This document shows, in pieces, positions 16,393 through 24,465 of a DNA stretch of 64,000 nucleotides. The first letter of the stretch is position 1, and each line of letters opens with the position of its first letter. Below the pieces are notes generated by a model. It ran no database searches. It was not told where the DNA came from and worked only from the letters and a program-made list of their open reading frames with translations. Origin of the DNA: an uncultured Sphingomonadales bacterium (GTDB taxonomy: Bacteria; Pseudomonadota; Alphaproteobacteria; Sphingomonadales; Sphingomonadaceae). The stretch is taken from the NCBI GenBank assembly GCA_903839675.1, contig CAIMDB010000029.1:43064-107063 (forward strand), read 5' to 3'. Position numbers and translations under genes: made by a program.

Positions 16393-16482
16393 AAGCGACC
16401 CAAGGCGCTTCCCTTTTCGGTCATTTAGGGGGCGCCCCCTCCTTGACGGCCCGGCAACTATCCCTGTCGGGCCGTCATTTTC
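16393..16482 (+). ncRNA. Candidate small RNA downstream of the CRP-type site
   Basis: This is inferred from layout: a CRP-type palindrome, a possible -10, then about 90 bases with no convincing reading frame ending in a Rho-independent terminator. A hairpin AGGGG-GCGC-CCCCT (16427-16440) is followed by CCTCC (16438-16442), complementary to the Shine-Dalgarno consensus, as in many alphaproteobacterial small RNAs. The alternative is that this is simply the 3' end and terminator of the M23 transcript. Confidence 0.3.
16445..16482 (+). terminator. Rho-independent terminator
   Basis: GACGGCCCG (16445-16453) pairs perfectly with CGGGCCGTC (16468-16476) around a 14-base loop, followed by ATTTTCT. 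It terminates plus-strand transcription after the M23 gene and the candidate small RNA. Confidence 0.75.
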
Positions 16483-16509
16483 TGACGGTCAACCGCATCG
16501 AAATACATC

Positions 16510-17379
16510 CTATCTTACCGCGCCCTGCCGCAACAATCGGGGCACGAGGAACAGCGCGGCCACCAAAGGAAAACGCCGCTGCCAGGGCTTGATCTCAATC
16601 TGCGTGCCGGCATGCCGGTTGATCTTCCAGGCGAGGTAATCAATCCCGCCTGAAAAGGTGAGGCTAGCCTTGGCGATGCGCAGGACGCTCGCCCGTTTTC
16701 CCCGCTTGCGCAGCTTTTGCCAGATGCGTTCCGCCGCCGGGCGGGTCATCGTTGTGGTCAGGGGGATGGCCGCGCCAAAGCGGGCATAGCGCGCCGGATC
16801 TGCCTCAACGATGGAGCCGGACCGCGTCTTCTTTTCCGCGCGCAATTCGCATTGATAGGTTCGGGCAAAGCCTTCCTGCCAGACGGCCATCGGATCATGC
16901 GAGGCCGCCACAGGCCGGGCGAGATCAAATAAGGTCGGCGCCGCCTTGGCGACCGCGTCGACGGCCCGGTCGCGTGCGGCTGCATCTTTCGACCAGACAA
17001 GGCGGGATGGCTGGGCAAAGCGCGCCCAGACGGAAACAGTGGTGGCGTCGGTGCTGTTGAGCGCTGCAAAGTCCGCTTCGCTCAGAACGGCATATTTCGC
17101 GGCAAGGCCATCTGCTGTGAACGGAAAGACGTTGGGTGGGATCAGCCGGTTGGCGGTGGCGAGCCAGCGCTTTTCATAAGCCGATGGATAGTCCGACACG
17201 ATCAGGTAGAAATCGAGCATCAGGCCATCTAGCCGCGCTTCGCGCAGGCAGGACCCGTAAAACAGCACGGCCCGCGCAGCATCGCCGTAAAGGGCTGCGA
17301 TGGCAGCTGCCATCTCTGTGACTTGGGGAAGGACAGGGTGCGCTAGTTCTTCTTCAACCAGCGCGCGCAGCGTCGTCAC
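16510..17379 (-). CDS. Tam41-like nucleotidyltransferase, possibly acting on a phospholipid or ceramide phosphate
   Basis: 289 residues with a GTG start that overlaps the kinase stop (GTGA). VLFYGSCLREARLDG followed by LMLDFYLIVSDYPSAYEKRW (catalytic Gly-Ser at 42-43, Asp at 56) matches the pattern of mitochondrial Tam41/MMP37, which makes CDP-diacylglycerol from phosphatidate and CTP. KYAVLSEADF and then ARFAQPSRLVW match the Tam41 KYGV(V/I)S and AGRLQKP segments. The C-terminus has a hydrophobic segment suited to membrane association. Coupling to a lipid kinase suggests that the kinase product is its substrate. In the Caulobacter ceramide-phosphoglycerate pathway I recall a similarly arranged set; identity with CpgA is a hypothesis. 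Confidence 0.7.
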   Translation of the reverse strand: MTTLRALVEEELAHPVLPQVTEMAAAIAALYGDAARAVLFYGSCLREARLDGLMLDFYLIVSDYPSAYEKRWLATANRLIPPNVFPFTADGLAAKYAVLSEADFAALNSTDATTVSVWARFAQPSRLVWSKDAAARDRAVDAVAKAAPTLFDLARPVAASHDPMAVWQEGFARTYQCELRAEKKTRSGSIVEADPARYARFGAAIPLTTTMTRPAAERIWQKLRKRGKRASVLRIAKASLTFSGGIDYLAWKINRHAGTQIEIKPWQRRFPLVAALFLVPRLLRQGAVR

Positions 17380-18344
17380 ACCGCCAACTTGAGGAAGGGA
17401 ATGGGCGGCGTGGAGCGGAGCACGATGGGCCGCCCTTCAATGGCGCTGAACGTTTCACCGTCCAAAATGACATTGGTGCCGCAGCTTTCGATGCGGATGA
17501 CGTCGCCTTGCTGAACATGCACGCCGCGCACCGGTTCCCGCCCGAGCTTCCCGCCAATCCCGGCCCAGATGGCGCGGATGAGCGCCGGGGCGGATTGTTC
17601 GATGGCCAACAGCTTCAATCCCATCGCGCCGGGCGCGCCAGTCCGGCTATTGAGCAGTAGCTTTTCCAAAGTTGTGACGATCAGGAAGGAGAAGCGGCGT
17701 GTCGCCTCTCCATCGCGGATGAGCGAGACGGAGACTGGGTTGGGGGCGGGCGGCAACAGGCGGCCGTGCAGGCCGGAAATCATCGCGAAGACAGCGGCAA
17801 AGCCCGCAATTACATGGCACAGCCCGTTGGGTAGGCCGAGCGGATAGAGCTTTTCGCGGCAGTATAAAATGGTGTCGGCAAGGCCCGCGCCGCCCAGAAA
17901 CATGCCAAGGACGGGGCGGTTGCTATGTTCGCCTTCGGTCAGCGAGATCAGCTCCCGTTGGACGACATGGTCATGTAAATCATGGCGTGCGGCCTCGACA
18001 ATCCGCTCCAGCATCCCGACAGGGTCGCCATCAGCGCCCAGATCAAGCGCGATCAGGTTCGTCTTGCCATTGGGGAGGACCGCGACCGGCGGCGGCGACG
18101 CGCCAAAATGTCCGCCATGGTGGAGTTCGGTCAGCGCCGCCTGAACCGTGCCATCACCGCCATTCACAATCAGAATACGCGGCTTGACCTGCGCAATGGA
18201 GGTGAGGGCAGCGCCAATCTGGCTCGCATCCTCAACCTCATAATGGAACACTTCGGGGTGCTGCGCGCAAAAGGAACGAATGCGCGGCAGGATGGCGCGG
18301 TTGCCCGTCGAATTCGGGTTCGAAAGAAGGGCAACAAGCGCCAT
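17376..18344 (-). CDS. Diacylglycerol/sphingosine-kinase-family lipid kinase (candidate ceramide kinase)
   Basis: 322 residues of the DAGK/LCB5 fold. The nucleotide loop is VNGGDGTVQAAL (GGDGT at 62-66). The usual LPxGTAN motif appears as LPNGKTNLIALDLG, a variation that sets it apart from YegS/DgkB. The C-terminal domain has VILDGETF, the conserved DGE. The family phosphorylates diacylglycerol, sphingosine or ceramide. It lies between a DUF2141 gene (two bases upstream) and the Tam41-like gene (4-base overlap), 6 kb from spt, and in Caulobacter the ceramide kinase CpgB belongs to this family. Ceramide as substrate is inferred from context. Confidence 0.82.
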   Translation of the reverse strand: MALVALLSNPNSTGNRAILPRIRSFCAQHPEVFHYEVEDASQIGAALTSIAQVKPRILIVNGGDGTVQAALTELHHGGHFGASPPPVAVLPNGKTNLIALDLGADGDPVGMLERIVEAARHDLHDHVVQRELISLTEGEHSNRPVLGMFLGGAGLADTILYCREKLYPLGLPNGLCHVIAGFAAVFAMISGLHGRLLPPAPNPVSVSLIRDGEATRRFSFLIVTTLEKLLLNSRTGAPGAMGLKLLAIEQSAPALIRAIWAGIGGKLGREPVRGVHVQQGDVIRIESCGTNVILDGETFSAIEGRPIVLRSTPPIPFLKLAV

Positions 18345-18346
18345 GC

Positions 18347-18838
18347 TTAGAGGTACCGCACCGTGATGGGCACAATGGTTGTTCCATTGGCGACCGAAAC
18401 CTGCACTTGGCTGGCCGGCGGCTTGCGTCCGAACAGGATCGACATCAGCGAGATCTTTGGGTTGCCCGATGCGCCGATGCCGTCGGACCGATCCGTATCG
18501 CCATTCTTGTTAATGTCATGGCGAACATCGACGGCGTAGGTGCCGGCCGCGCCCACGGGCACGCAAATCTCAATCGGGCCAGATGCCGGCACGTCATACT
18601 CAAAGCGCTTATGGGCGAACTTCTTGTTGAAATAAGTGTCGGGGTCGCCGGAGAAAGTGCGGACACGCACCGTCCCTGCCCGGCTCTTTAGGCCTGCCAC
18701 ACGGACGAGGATTGTTGGCTCGCGACCGCCTGAACACAAAGACGGGTTGGGGCCCAGCGCTTGCGCCGCGCCCAATCCGGGAAGGCCCAAAGTCGCTGTT
18801 GCCAGCACCAATAATCCACTACGCAACTTTGCCATCAT
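18347..18838 (-). CDS. DUF2141-domain exported protein
   Basis: 163 residues with a signal peptide (MMAKLRSGLLVLATATLGLPGLGAAQA). The mature part matches DUF2141: VRVAGLKSRAGTVRVRTFSG, then YAVDVRHDINKNGDTDR (an EF-like acidic loop) and GIGASGNPKISLM. The function of the family is unknown; the fold is probably a small periplasmic beta sandwich. It is the first gene of a tight three-gene unit with the lipid kinase and Tam41-like enzyme, which suggests a role in handling the lipid at the outer face of the inner membrane. It is divergent from lptF. Confidence 0.8.
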   Translation of the reverse strand: MMAKLRSGLLVLATATLGLPGLGAAQALGPNPSLCSGGREPTILVRVAGLKSRAGTVRVRTFSGDPDTYFNKKFAHKRFEYDVPASGPIEICVPVGAAGTYAVDVRHDINKNGDTDRSDGIGASGNPKISLMSILFGRKPPASQVQVSVANGTTIVPITVRYL

Positions 18839-18971
18839 TCTGACACCCTTGAAAAATGCATCGGGCCGTTTGCACTCACGGCCAGACTCACCTAATCCAC
18901 GTCGGCACGATCCATCTGGACTCCATTTGCGGCCAAATCATGGTCAGGACTCGACTGAATTCAGAAACACG

Positions 18972-20177
18972 ATGTTGACCTCCACTGACCGATACATCGC
19001 GCGATTGATCGCTTTGCCGCTGTTTTCGACGCTGATCATCGCTGCGATGCTGCTTGTGCTCGATAAGATGCTGCGGCTTTTTGATTTTGTGGCGCAGGAA
19101 GGTGGCCCCGTCAGCGTCGTCTGGCGGATGCTCGCCAATTTGCTGCCCGAATATCTGTCGCTCGGCATTCCGATTGGTTTGATGCTCGGCATCCTGCTCG
19201 CGTTCCGCAAGCTTGCCACGACGTCGGAACTTGATGTCTTCCGCGCTGTAGGGATGAGCTATGGACGGCTGCTGCGCGTGCCCTTCATGTTTGCCATCTT
19301 TCTCGCGCTCGTGAACCTCGCCATTGTCGGCTTTGTTCAGCCCTATTCCCGCTATGCCTATGAGGGGCTTCGCTTCGAACTGCGCTCCGGCGCGCTGGGT
19401 GCCTCTATCAAGGTTGGGGAATTTGCCCGCTTCGGCAAGCGGATGACGATGCGGATCGAGCGTTCGGAAAATGGCGGGCAAGATCTCTACGGCATTTTCG
19501 TGCGGGCGGTTTCAAAGGACAATACCTCGCTTTCAGTCACGGCGGAGCGCGGGACGTTCATGGCGACGGATGACCCCGACGTGATCATCCTGCGGCTGAA
19601 GAATGGCGTGCTGGTGCATGATGCATCAAATTATAAGCAACCGCGCGTGCTGACCTTTACCGCGCATGATCTTCCGATTGACCTTCCCAAGATTGAGGCC
19701 TTCCGCGGGCGCGGTGACAAGGATGGGGAACTCACAATTCCTGAGCTTGTCCGTGTCAGCCAGGACAAGAACACGCCGCTTGAACTGCGGTATCAAAGCC
19801 GCGCCAATTTCCATTTCCGGCTGGTGGAGGTGGCCATGATGCTGCTTTTGCCCCTGCTCGCCGTTGCTCTTGCCGTGCCGCCCAAACGCTCCTCCTCGGC
19901 GCTTGGGGTGTTCATTTCCATCGTGATGGTGGTCACCTATCATAAGATCAACGAATGGGCCGAAGGCATGGGCGCTTTGAACCTTGTTGATCCCTTATTT
20001 GCCCTATGGACACCGTTTGCGCTGTTCGCGGCCCTCATTTTCTGGATGTACTGGACGCTTGCCTATAAGATCGGCGGTCAGCCCATTGGGGCGTTGGAGA
20101 AGGGCTTTGCCGTCCTTGGAAAATCGATCCGCACTCTCTTCACCCGCAAGCAGCCGAAAGTGACGCCGACTTTATGA
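18972..20177 (+). CDS. lptF: LPS export ABC transporter permease LptF
   Basis: 401 residues. Three N-terminal transmembrane helices, a periplasmic beta-jellyroll of about 170 residues, then three more helices, the standard LptF/LptG layout. MLTSTDRYIARLIALPLFST is a typical LptF N-terminus; the ATG at 18972 is chosen over an upstream open frame that runs through the divergent DUF2141 gene. The stop overlaps the lptG start by ATGA. With LptB (not here) it would extract LPS or, in glycosphingolipid-bearing sphingomonads, possibly a glycosphingolipid. That alternative cargo is conjecture. Confidence 0.92.
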   Translation: MLTSTDRYIARLIALPLFSTLIIAAMLLVLDKMLRLFDFVAQEGGPVSVVWRMLANLLPEYLSLGIPIGLMLGILLAFRKLATTSELDVFRAVGMSYGRLLRVPFMFAIFLALVNLAIVGFVQPYSRYAYEGLRFELRSGALGASIKVGEFARFGKRMTMRIERSENGGQDLYGIFVRAVSKDNTSLSVTAERGTFMATDDPDVIILRLKNGVLVHDASNYKQPRVLTFTAHDLPIDLPKIEAFRGRGDKDGELTIPELVRVSQDKNTPLELRYQSRANFHFRLVEVAMMLLLPLLAVALAVPPKRSSSALGVFISIVMVVTYHKINEWAEGMGALNLVDPLFALWTPFALFAALIFWMYWTLAYKIGGQPIGALEKGFAVLGKSIRTLFTRKQPKVTPTL

Positions 20178-21268
20178 GCGCGCAGTTTTTCCCATCGCGG
20201 ACGATGTCCATTTATATGGGGCGGCTGTTCATTTTGCGCAGCGCCGCCGTTCTGGCGGCTCTGGTCCTCGTCTTGCAGGCGCTTGATCTGCTGGGCGAAT
20301 CTGACAAGATTCTGGCCGTTCCCGGAAACGACAATGGGGACATTTGGCACTATGTCTCCATGCGGATGCCACAGATCATCCAGCGCTTTCTGCCCTTTTC
20401 GGTCCTCTTGGGCACGCTCATCACGATGGTGACCCTGAACCAGAACAGCGAAGTGGTGTCGATGAAGGCGTCGGGGCTCTCCGCGCATCAGGTGCTTGCC
20501 CCATTGATCCTGGCAAGTATCGGGGTCGCCGCCATCGCGTTCGCGTTTAACGAGCGGATTGTGACGCGGGCCACGGCCACGCTGAACCGGTGGCAAAAGG
20601 TTGAATATGCCGCGATCCCGATGGACAGCCGGGTGCAATCGGACATCTGGGTGCGTGATGGCACGAACCTGATCAATGCCGGCAGCGTTGAGGGGCGCGG
20701 CATGGATACGCGTCTGGCGGATGTGACCATCTATGACCGCACCGATGGGGAATTGAGCGCCATCATCAAGGCAAAGACGGGGCGGCCGCTGGCGAGTGGC
20801 TGGCAGCTCGACGGGGCGAGCCGTTTCGATGTGAAGCGCGGCGTGCGGGACGATCTCGGCCAGATGACCACAGCCCCGGGCGTCCGTCCGGACCAGTTTA
20901 CGCTGGCCAGCGTCGATCCTGATGGTCTGTCCTTCCTCCAGCTGTGGAGCGCCATTGACGATCTGGAGGCTGCCGGCCGACCGACACGTTCGCTCAAGGC
21001 ATCGCTGTGGCACAAGATTTCCGGCCCCTTGTCGACCGTGTTGATGCCCTTGCTGGCGGCTGTCGCTGCGTTTGGTGTTGCCCGGTCAGGCAAATTGTTC
21101 GTCCGCGCCGTCATCGGGATGGCGCTGGGCTTTGCCTATTTCGTCGCGGACAATTTTGGCCTCGCGATGGGAGACTTGGGCGTCTACCCGCCGCTGCTGG
21201 CGGCCTGGGGCCCGTTCTTCCTGTTCCTGCTGATCGGCGAATATGTACTGGTGAAGACGGAGGAGTAG
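20174..21268 (+). CDS. lptG: LPS export ABC transporter permease LptG
   Basis: 364 residues with the same six-helix plus periplasmic jellyroll plan as LptF. The N-terminal IYMGRLFILRSAAVLAALVLVLQALD and the loop NQNSEVVSMKASGLSAHQV (coupling helix to LptB) are typical of LptG. Translational coupling with lptF through ATGA indicates equimolar production of the two permease halves. Confidence 0.92.
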   Translation: MSAQFFPSRTMSIYMGRLFILRSAAVLAALVLVLQALDLLGESDKILAVPGNDNGDIWHYVSMRMPQIIQRFLPFSVLLGTLITMVTLNQNSEVVSMKASGLSAHQVLAPLILASIGVAAIAFAFNERIVTRATATLNRWQKVEYAAIPMDSRVQSDIWVRDGTNLINAGSVEGRGMDTRLADVTIYDRTDGELSAIIKAKTGRPLASGWQLDGASRFDVKRGVRDDLGQMTTAPGVRPDQFTLASVDPDGLSFLQLWSAIDDLEAAGRPTRSLKASLWHKISGPLSTVLMPLLAAVAAFGVARSGKLFVRAVIGMALGFAYFVADNFGLAMGDLGVYPPLLAAWGPFFLFLLIGEYVLVKTEE

Positions 21269-21274
21269 CGGGCC

Positions 21275-22378
21275 TTATCGCCCGCGCTGAAAGGTGCTTT
21301 TTACCAACGTCGACAACAGCCCTGGGAGCCCGTCATAGCTTGCGGCATGATAGCGGGAGTTGGCTGGCAGCGCGGCGACCAAGCGGCGGTGCGCTTCGCC
21401 CAGTGAGTGATAGGGCAGCCCCGGCAAGAGATGATGTAACGCGTGATAGCGCAGGCCCACCGGCGCCCAGAGGGCAGGCAGGAAGGCGGGCGGCGGTACG
21501 TTGACGCTATCGAGATATTGGCCGGTCACGGTCATCACGTCGCCGTCATTTTCCCACAGATGGGCAACCAGCGTGCGGAACTGGTTGATGACGACCACTC
21601 CTGCATGAATGGCGAGCGCAATGAGGAAAGCGCGCAGCGGAACGATGCCAGTGGCCACCAGCGTAAGGAGCGTGATCGCCCATAGGCTCGCTGCGGTTTC
21701 CTGCACGATCCACATCCGGCGGAAATCGCCTTCGGGCATCCGCCTGCGATAGTCGGGATTGATCGACAGGCTCGAATAGCGCTCCACCACCGTGCGACGC
21801 AGGGCCGACGAGAGGAGCGACAAGGGCGCCAGCACGCCATAGCGAACCAGCACAGCAATCGGCCCGAGCGCTGACACGATCACGAACAGCGGCACCGTCC
21901 AAGGCTTCATCAGCGCCAATGGCAGATATTCAGGGTCTTCCTTTGTGCCATAACGCGTGCGGGCATGGTGCAGGCTGTGCACCCCTTCATACATGAAGGA
22001 CGGCACCAAAAGCGGCACGCCGATGAGCGCATTCCAAGCAAAACGGAAGCCGGGCAGCGCGGTCGGGCGGATATGCGTCAGTTCATGAATGAACAGGCCC
22101 GCGCGATACAGCGTCGCAATGGCGAGCGCGGCCCAACCGAGCAAGCCGCCGGTCGTGTCTGCCATGATGGCTATCGCTAGGGCGGCATAGCCCACAAGCG
22201 TGCAGGCCAGAAAATCGGGCCAATAATATTCGGGCCGTGCGGTCGAGAGGTCGCGTGTCAGTTCGGCAGCCGCGCGGATCATCGCGGCATCGTCGGGATG
22301 CTGCGAGAGCGGGATAGCTGCCGTCTTCTGCGCGCCGGTGGCGCCCGCTTCGTCAGCGGAAAGGAGCGAAGTTTTCAT
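21275..22378 (-). CDS. Membrane fatty acid desaturase-superfamily protein
   Basis: 367 residues. The three histidine boxes of the di-iron membrane desaturase/hydroxylase family are present: HELTH, HSLHH and HALHH, set between pairs of hydrophobic segments. The start at 22378 has GGA six bases upstream; longer reading extends into the divergent promoter region. It is divergent from the GNAT-like candidate ceramide synthase and convergent with lptG. Acyl-lipid, sphingoid-base or other lipid desaturation or hydroxylation are all possible; the neighbourhood favours a sphingolipid or lipid A acyl chain. Confidence 0.83.
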   Translation of the reverse strand: MKTSLLSADEAGATGAQKTAAIPLSQHPDDAAMIRAAAELTRDLSTARPEYYWPDFLACTLVGYAALAIAIMADTTGGLLGWAALAIATLYRAGLFIHELTHIRPTALPGFRFAWNALIGVPLLVPSFMYEGVHSLHHARTRYGTKEDPEYLPLALMKPWTVPLFVIVSALGPIAVLVRYGVLAPLSLLSSALRRTVVERYSSLSINPDYRRRMPEGDFRRMWIVQETAASLWAITLLTLVATGIVPLRAFLIALAIHAGVVVINQFRTLVAHLWENDGDVMTVTGQYLDSVNVPPPAFLPALWAPVGLRYHALHHLLPGLPYHSLGEAHRRLVAALPANSRYHAASYDGLPGLLSTLVKSTFQRGR

Positions 22379-22555
22379 ATTGATTCCAAATCTCTCGCGT
22401 CCCTTAGACGAGATCATCGTGGCAGGATGATGGCGGTAGGACGACCTGCCTGCATTGATCCCTTTCATAGGACCAGTTTCATATGGGCTGCCTTGACATC
22501 GTTGCAAGAAGGCGGGACTTGGCAGCCTTCATTGCGGGCAAAGGGAACCGAGGCA

Positions 22556-23713
22556 TTGACCCAGATCAGTTTGAGCGTCCGTCCGGTCAAAACCAAGGCG
22601 GATCGTGCTGCGTTCGTGGATCTGCCTTTCCGGCTTTACGCCAAGGACCCCAATTGGGTCCCGCCGCTGAAGGATGAGGTTTACGGACTAATCACGCCGG
22701 GCAAGAACCCCTGGTTTGAACATGGGGAGGCGCAACTCTTTCTGGCGGAACGCAGCGGGCAGGTTGTTGGCCGCATCACCGCGCACATTGATCAGCTTGC
22801 GCTCGCCCAGCCGCCTGAACAGGGCATGGGGCCGGGGGTCGGCTTTTGGGGCTTCTTGGAAGCCGAAGATGAAGAGGCCGGCAAGGCGCTGCTGGATGCG
22901 GCCGCAGACTGGCTCCGCACCAAGGGCATGAACCGCGCCATGGGGCCGTTGAGTTTCTCCTATTGGGATGAAATCGGCCTGCTTGTCGATGGGTTCAATA
23001 CGCCCCCTGTTGCCATGATGGGTTTCAACGCTGCGTCCTATCAGGCGTGGGTTGAAGCGGCTGGCTATGGCGGCGTGCAAGATCTTTTCACCTATGCCGT
23101 GCCCATTGCCGATGGCTTCCCCGAACTCGTCAATCGCCTTGTCGCGATGGGGGATAAGAGCGAGCGTATTCGCATCCGGCGCGTCGATAAGAGCCGCTTC
23201 GACGAAGAAGCCGCGCTCATCATCGGCATATTGAATGACGCATGGTCAGACAATTGGGGCTTCGTGCCGTTCACGCCGGCCGAAATTGCCTATGCGGGCA
23301 AGAAGCTGAAGCCGATTGTCTATGAAGACCTGATCCGTGTGGCGGAGGTGGATGGTGAGCCTGTCGCCTTCATGATGACGATCCCGGATCTCAATGAGAA
23401 GACCAAAGGCTTCAATGGAGCGCTCTTCCCGTTCAACTGGGCTAAGCTGCTATGGTGGCTGCGCGCGCCCAAGGTGCGCACGATGCGCGTCCCGCTAATG
23501 GGCGTGCTGAAGAAGCACCAGAGCTCACGCCTTGCCAGCCAGCTCGCGATGATGATGATCGAGTATATCCGGCGCGATGCCGTATCGAAGTTCGGTGCGA
23601 CACAGGGCGATTTCGGCTGGGTGCTGGCGTCCAATGGCCCGATGCGTTCAGTGGGCGAGGCCGTGGGCGGCACGGTCAACAAGGTCTATCGCGTCTACGA
23701 AAAGGCGATCTGA
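22556..23713 (+). CDS. GNAT-fold N-acyltransferase-like protein, candidate bacterial ceramide synthase
   Basis: 385 residues from a TTG start (MTQISLSVRPVKTKADRAAF), chosen because the family N-terminus begins there and AAGGG lies upstream; no ATG fits. FVDLPFRLYAKDPNWVPPLK is the signature of a two-lobed GNAT-like family often misannotated as dATP pyrophosphohydrolase. AQLFLAERSGQVVGRITAHI is the central GNAT strand pair. From memory the Caulobacter ceramide synthase bCerS (CC_1154) belongs to this family and adds the acyl chain to sphinganine or ketosphinganine. The spt, ACP and lipid kinase genes within 14 kb support that role. Confidence 0.72.
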   Translation: MTQISLSVRPVKTKADRAAFVDLPFRLYAKDPNWVPPLKDEVYGLITPGKNPWFEHGEAQLFLAERSGQVVGRITAHIDQLALAQPPEQGMGPGVGFWGFLEAEDEEAGKALLDAAADWLRTKGMNRAMGPLSFSYWDEIGLLVDGFNTPPVAMMGFNAASYQAWVEAAGYGGVQDLFTYAVPIADGFPELVNRLVAMGDKSERIRIRRVDKSRFDEEAALIIGILNDAWSDNWGFVPFTPAEIAYAGKKLKPIVYEDLIRVAEVDGEPVAFMMTIPDLNEKTKGFNGALFPFNWAKLLWWLRAPKVRTMRVPLMGVLKKHQSSRLASQLAMMMIEYIRRDAVSKFGATQGDFGWVLASNGPMRSVGEAVGGTVNKVYRVYEKAI

Positions 23714-24465
23714 TCGCCCGACGGCGCCGTGATGTGTGGCAAAGCCGCCGCCAGTGTCGAATAATGCGATCCGTCCATGATCTGGCGGACACACGCCACA
23801 TTGGGGAGCGCCTGAGCCAGCGCTTCGGCCATGGCGGGCGGCACCCAATGATCCGCCGTGCCATACCAGATGGTGGTGGGCACGTCGACGCGGGCGAGCA
23901 CGTCTGACCAAGGACCGACATAAGCGGTGATCTCTGCCCGATAGGCAGCAGCCCCTCTGCTCAGGCACTGTTGCGCAACGGCAGACCAGTCGCGCCGGAA
24001 GGCCGGGTCGGCCGCAAGCGGCGCGTCTTTGCCCTGTGACAAGGCGAACACCTGCCGCGCGAAGAAATCTGGTGCGATCCGCGCCACCAGGCCCTGCACG
24101 CGTGTTACGAGACGGAACAGCCAAGGGTGGTCGCGCGCCATGCGAAAGATGGGCCCGCCTGCCATGTCCTTCAAAAAATCACCCAGCTCGAGCGGTGCGG
24201 CAGGCGCGATCAGATGGAGATGCGCAATCCGTGATGGATGGTCGGCTGCAAAGCGCATGGCGCCAAACGCACCGAGCGAAAAGCCAATCAGAGTAACTGG
24301 GGTGGCGCCGAACCGGGCTATGATCTGATCTGCCGCAGGCCCGTCGCGCAGGTCCGGCGCGAAGGCCCCTGCCATGTCCGAAACCAGTTTTAGCTCGTCA
24401 GGGCCACCGGGCAGGCCGTGCAAGTAAACGAGCGGTGGGACGGCATTCAATCCAGCACAATCCAT
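23695..24465 (-). CDS. Alpha/beta hydrolase
   Basis: 256 residues. HGLPG near residue 16 forms the oxyanion region, GFSLGAFGAMR carries the nucleophile serine, YGTADHWVP the acidic residue and DGSHYS the histidine, a complete triad. Substrate unknown. The 3' end overlaps the convergent acyltransferase gene by 19 bases and the 5' end overlaps xth by 19 bases, so it is the last gene of an erpA-xth-hydrolase unit. Confidence 0.8.
   Translation of the reverse strand: MDCAGLNAVPPLVYLHGLPGGPDELKLVSDMAGAFAPDLRDGPAADQIIARFGATPVTLIGFSLGAFGAMRFAADHPSRIAHLHLIAPAAPLELGDFLKDMAGGPIFRMARDHPWLFRLVTRVQGLVARIAPDFFARQVFALSQGKDAPLAADPAFRRDWSAVAQQCLSRGAAAYRAEITAYVGPWSDVLARVDVPTTIWYGTADHWVPPAMAEALAQALPNVACVRQIMDGSHYSTLAAALPHITAPSGDQIAFS

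Noticed and set aside
16335..16592. An 85-codon open frame over the CRP-type site and terminator
   Set aside because: It crosses a strong terminator hairpin and the end of the convergent gene, and its composition does not look coding.
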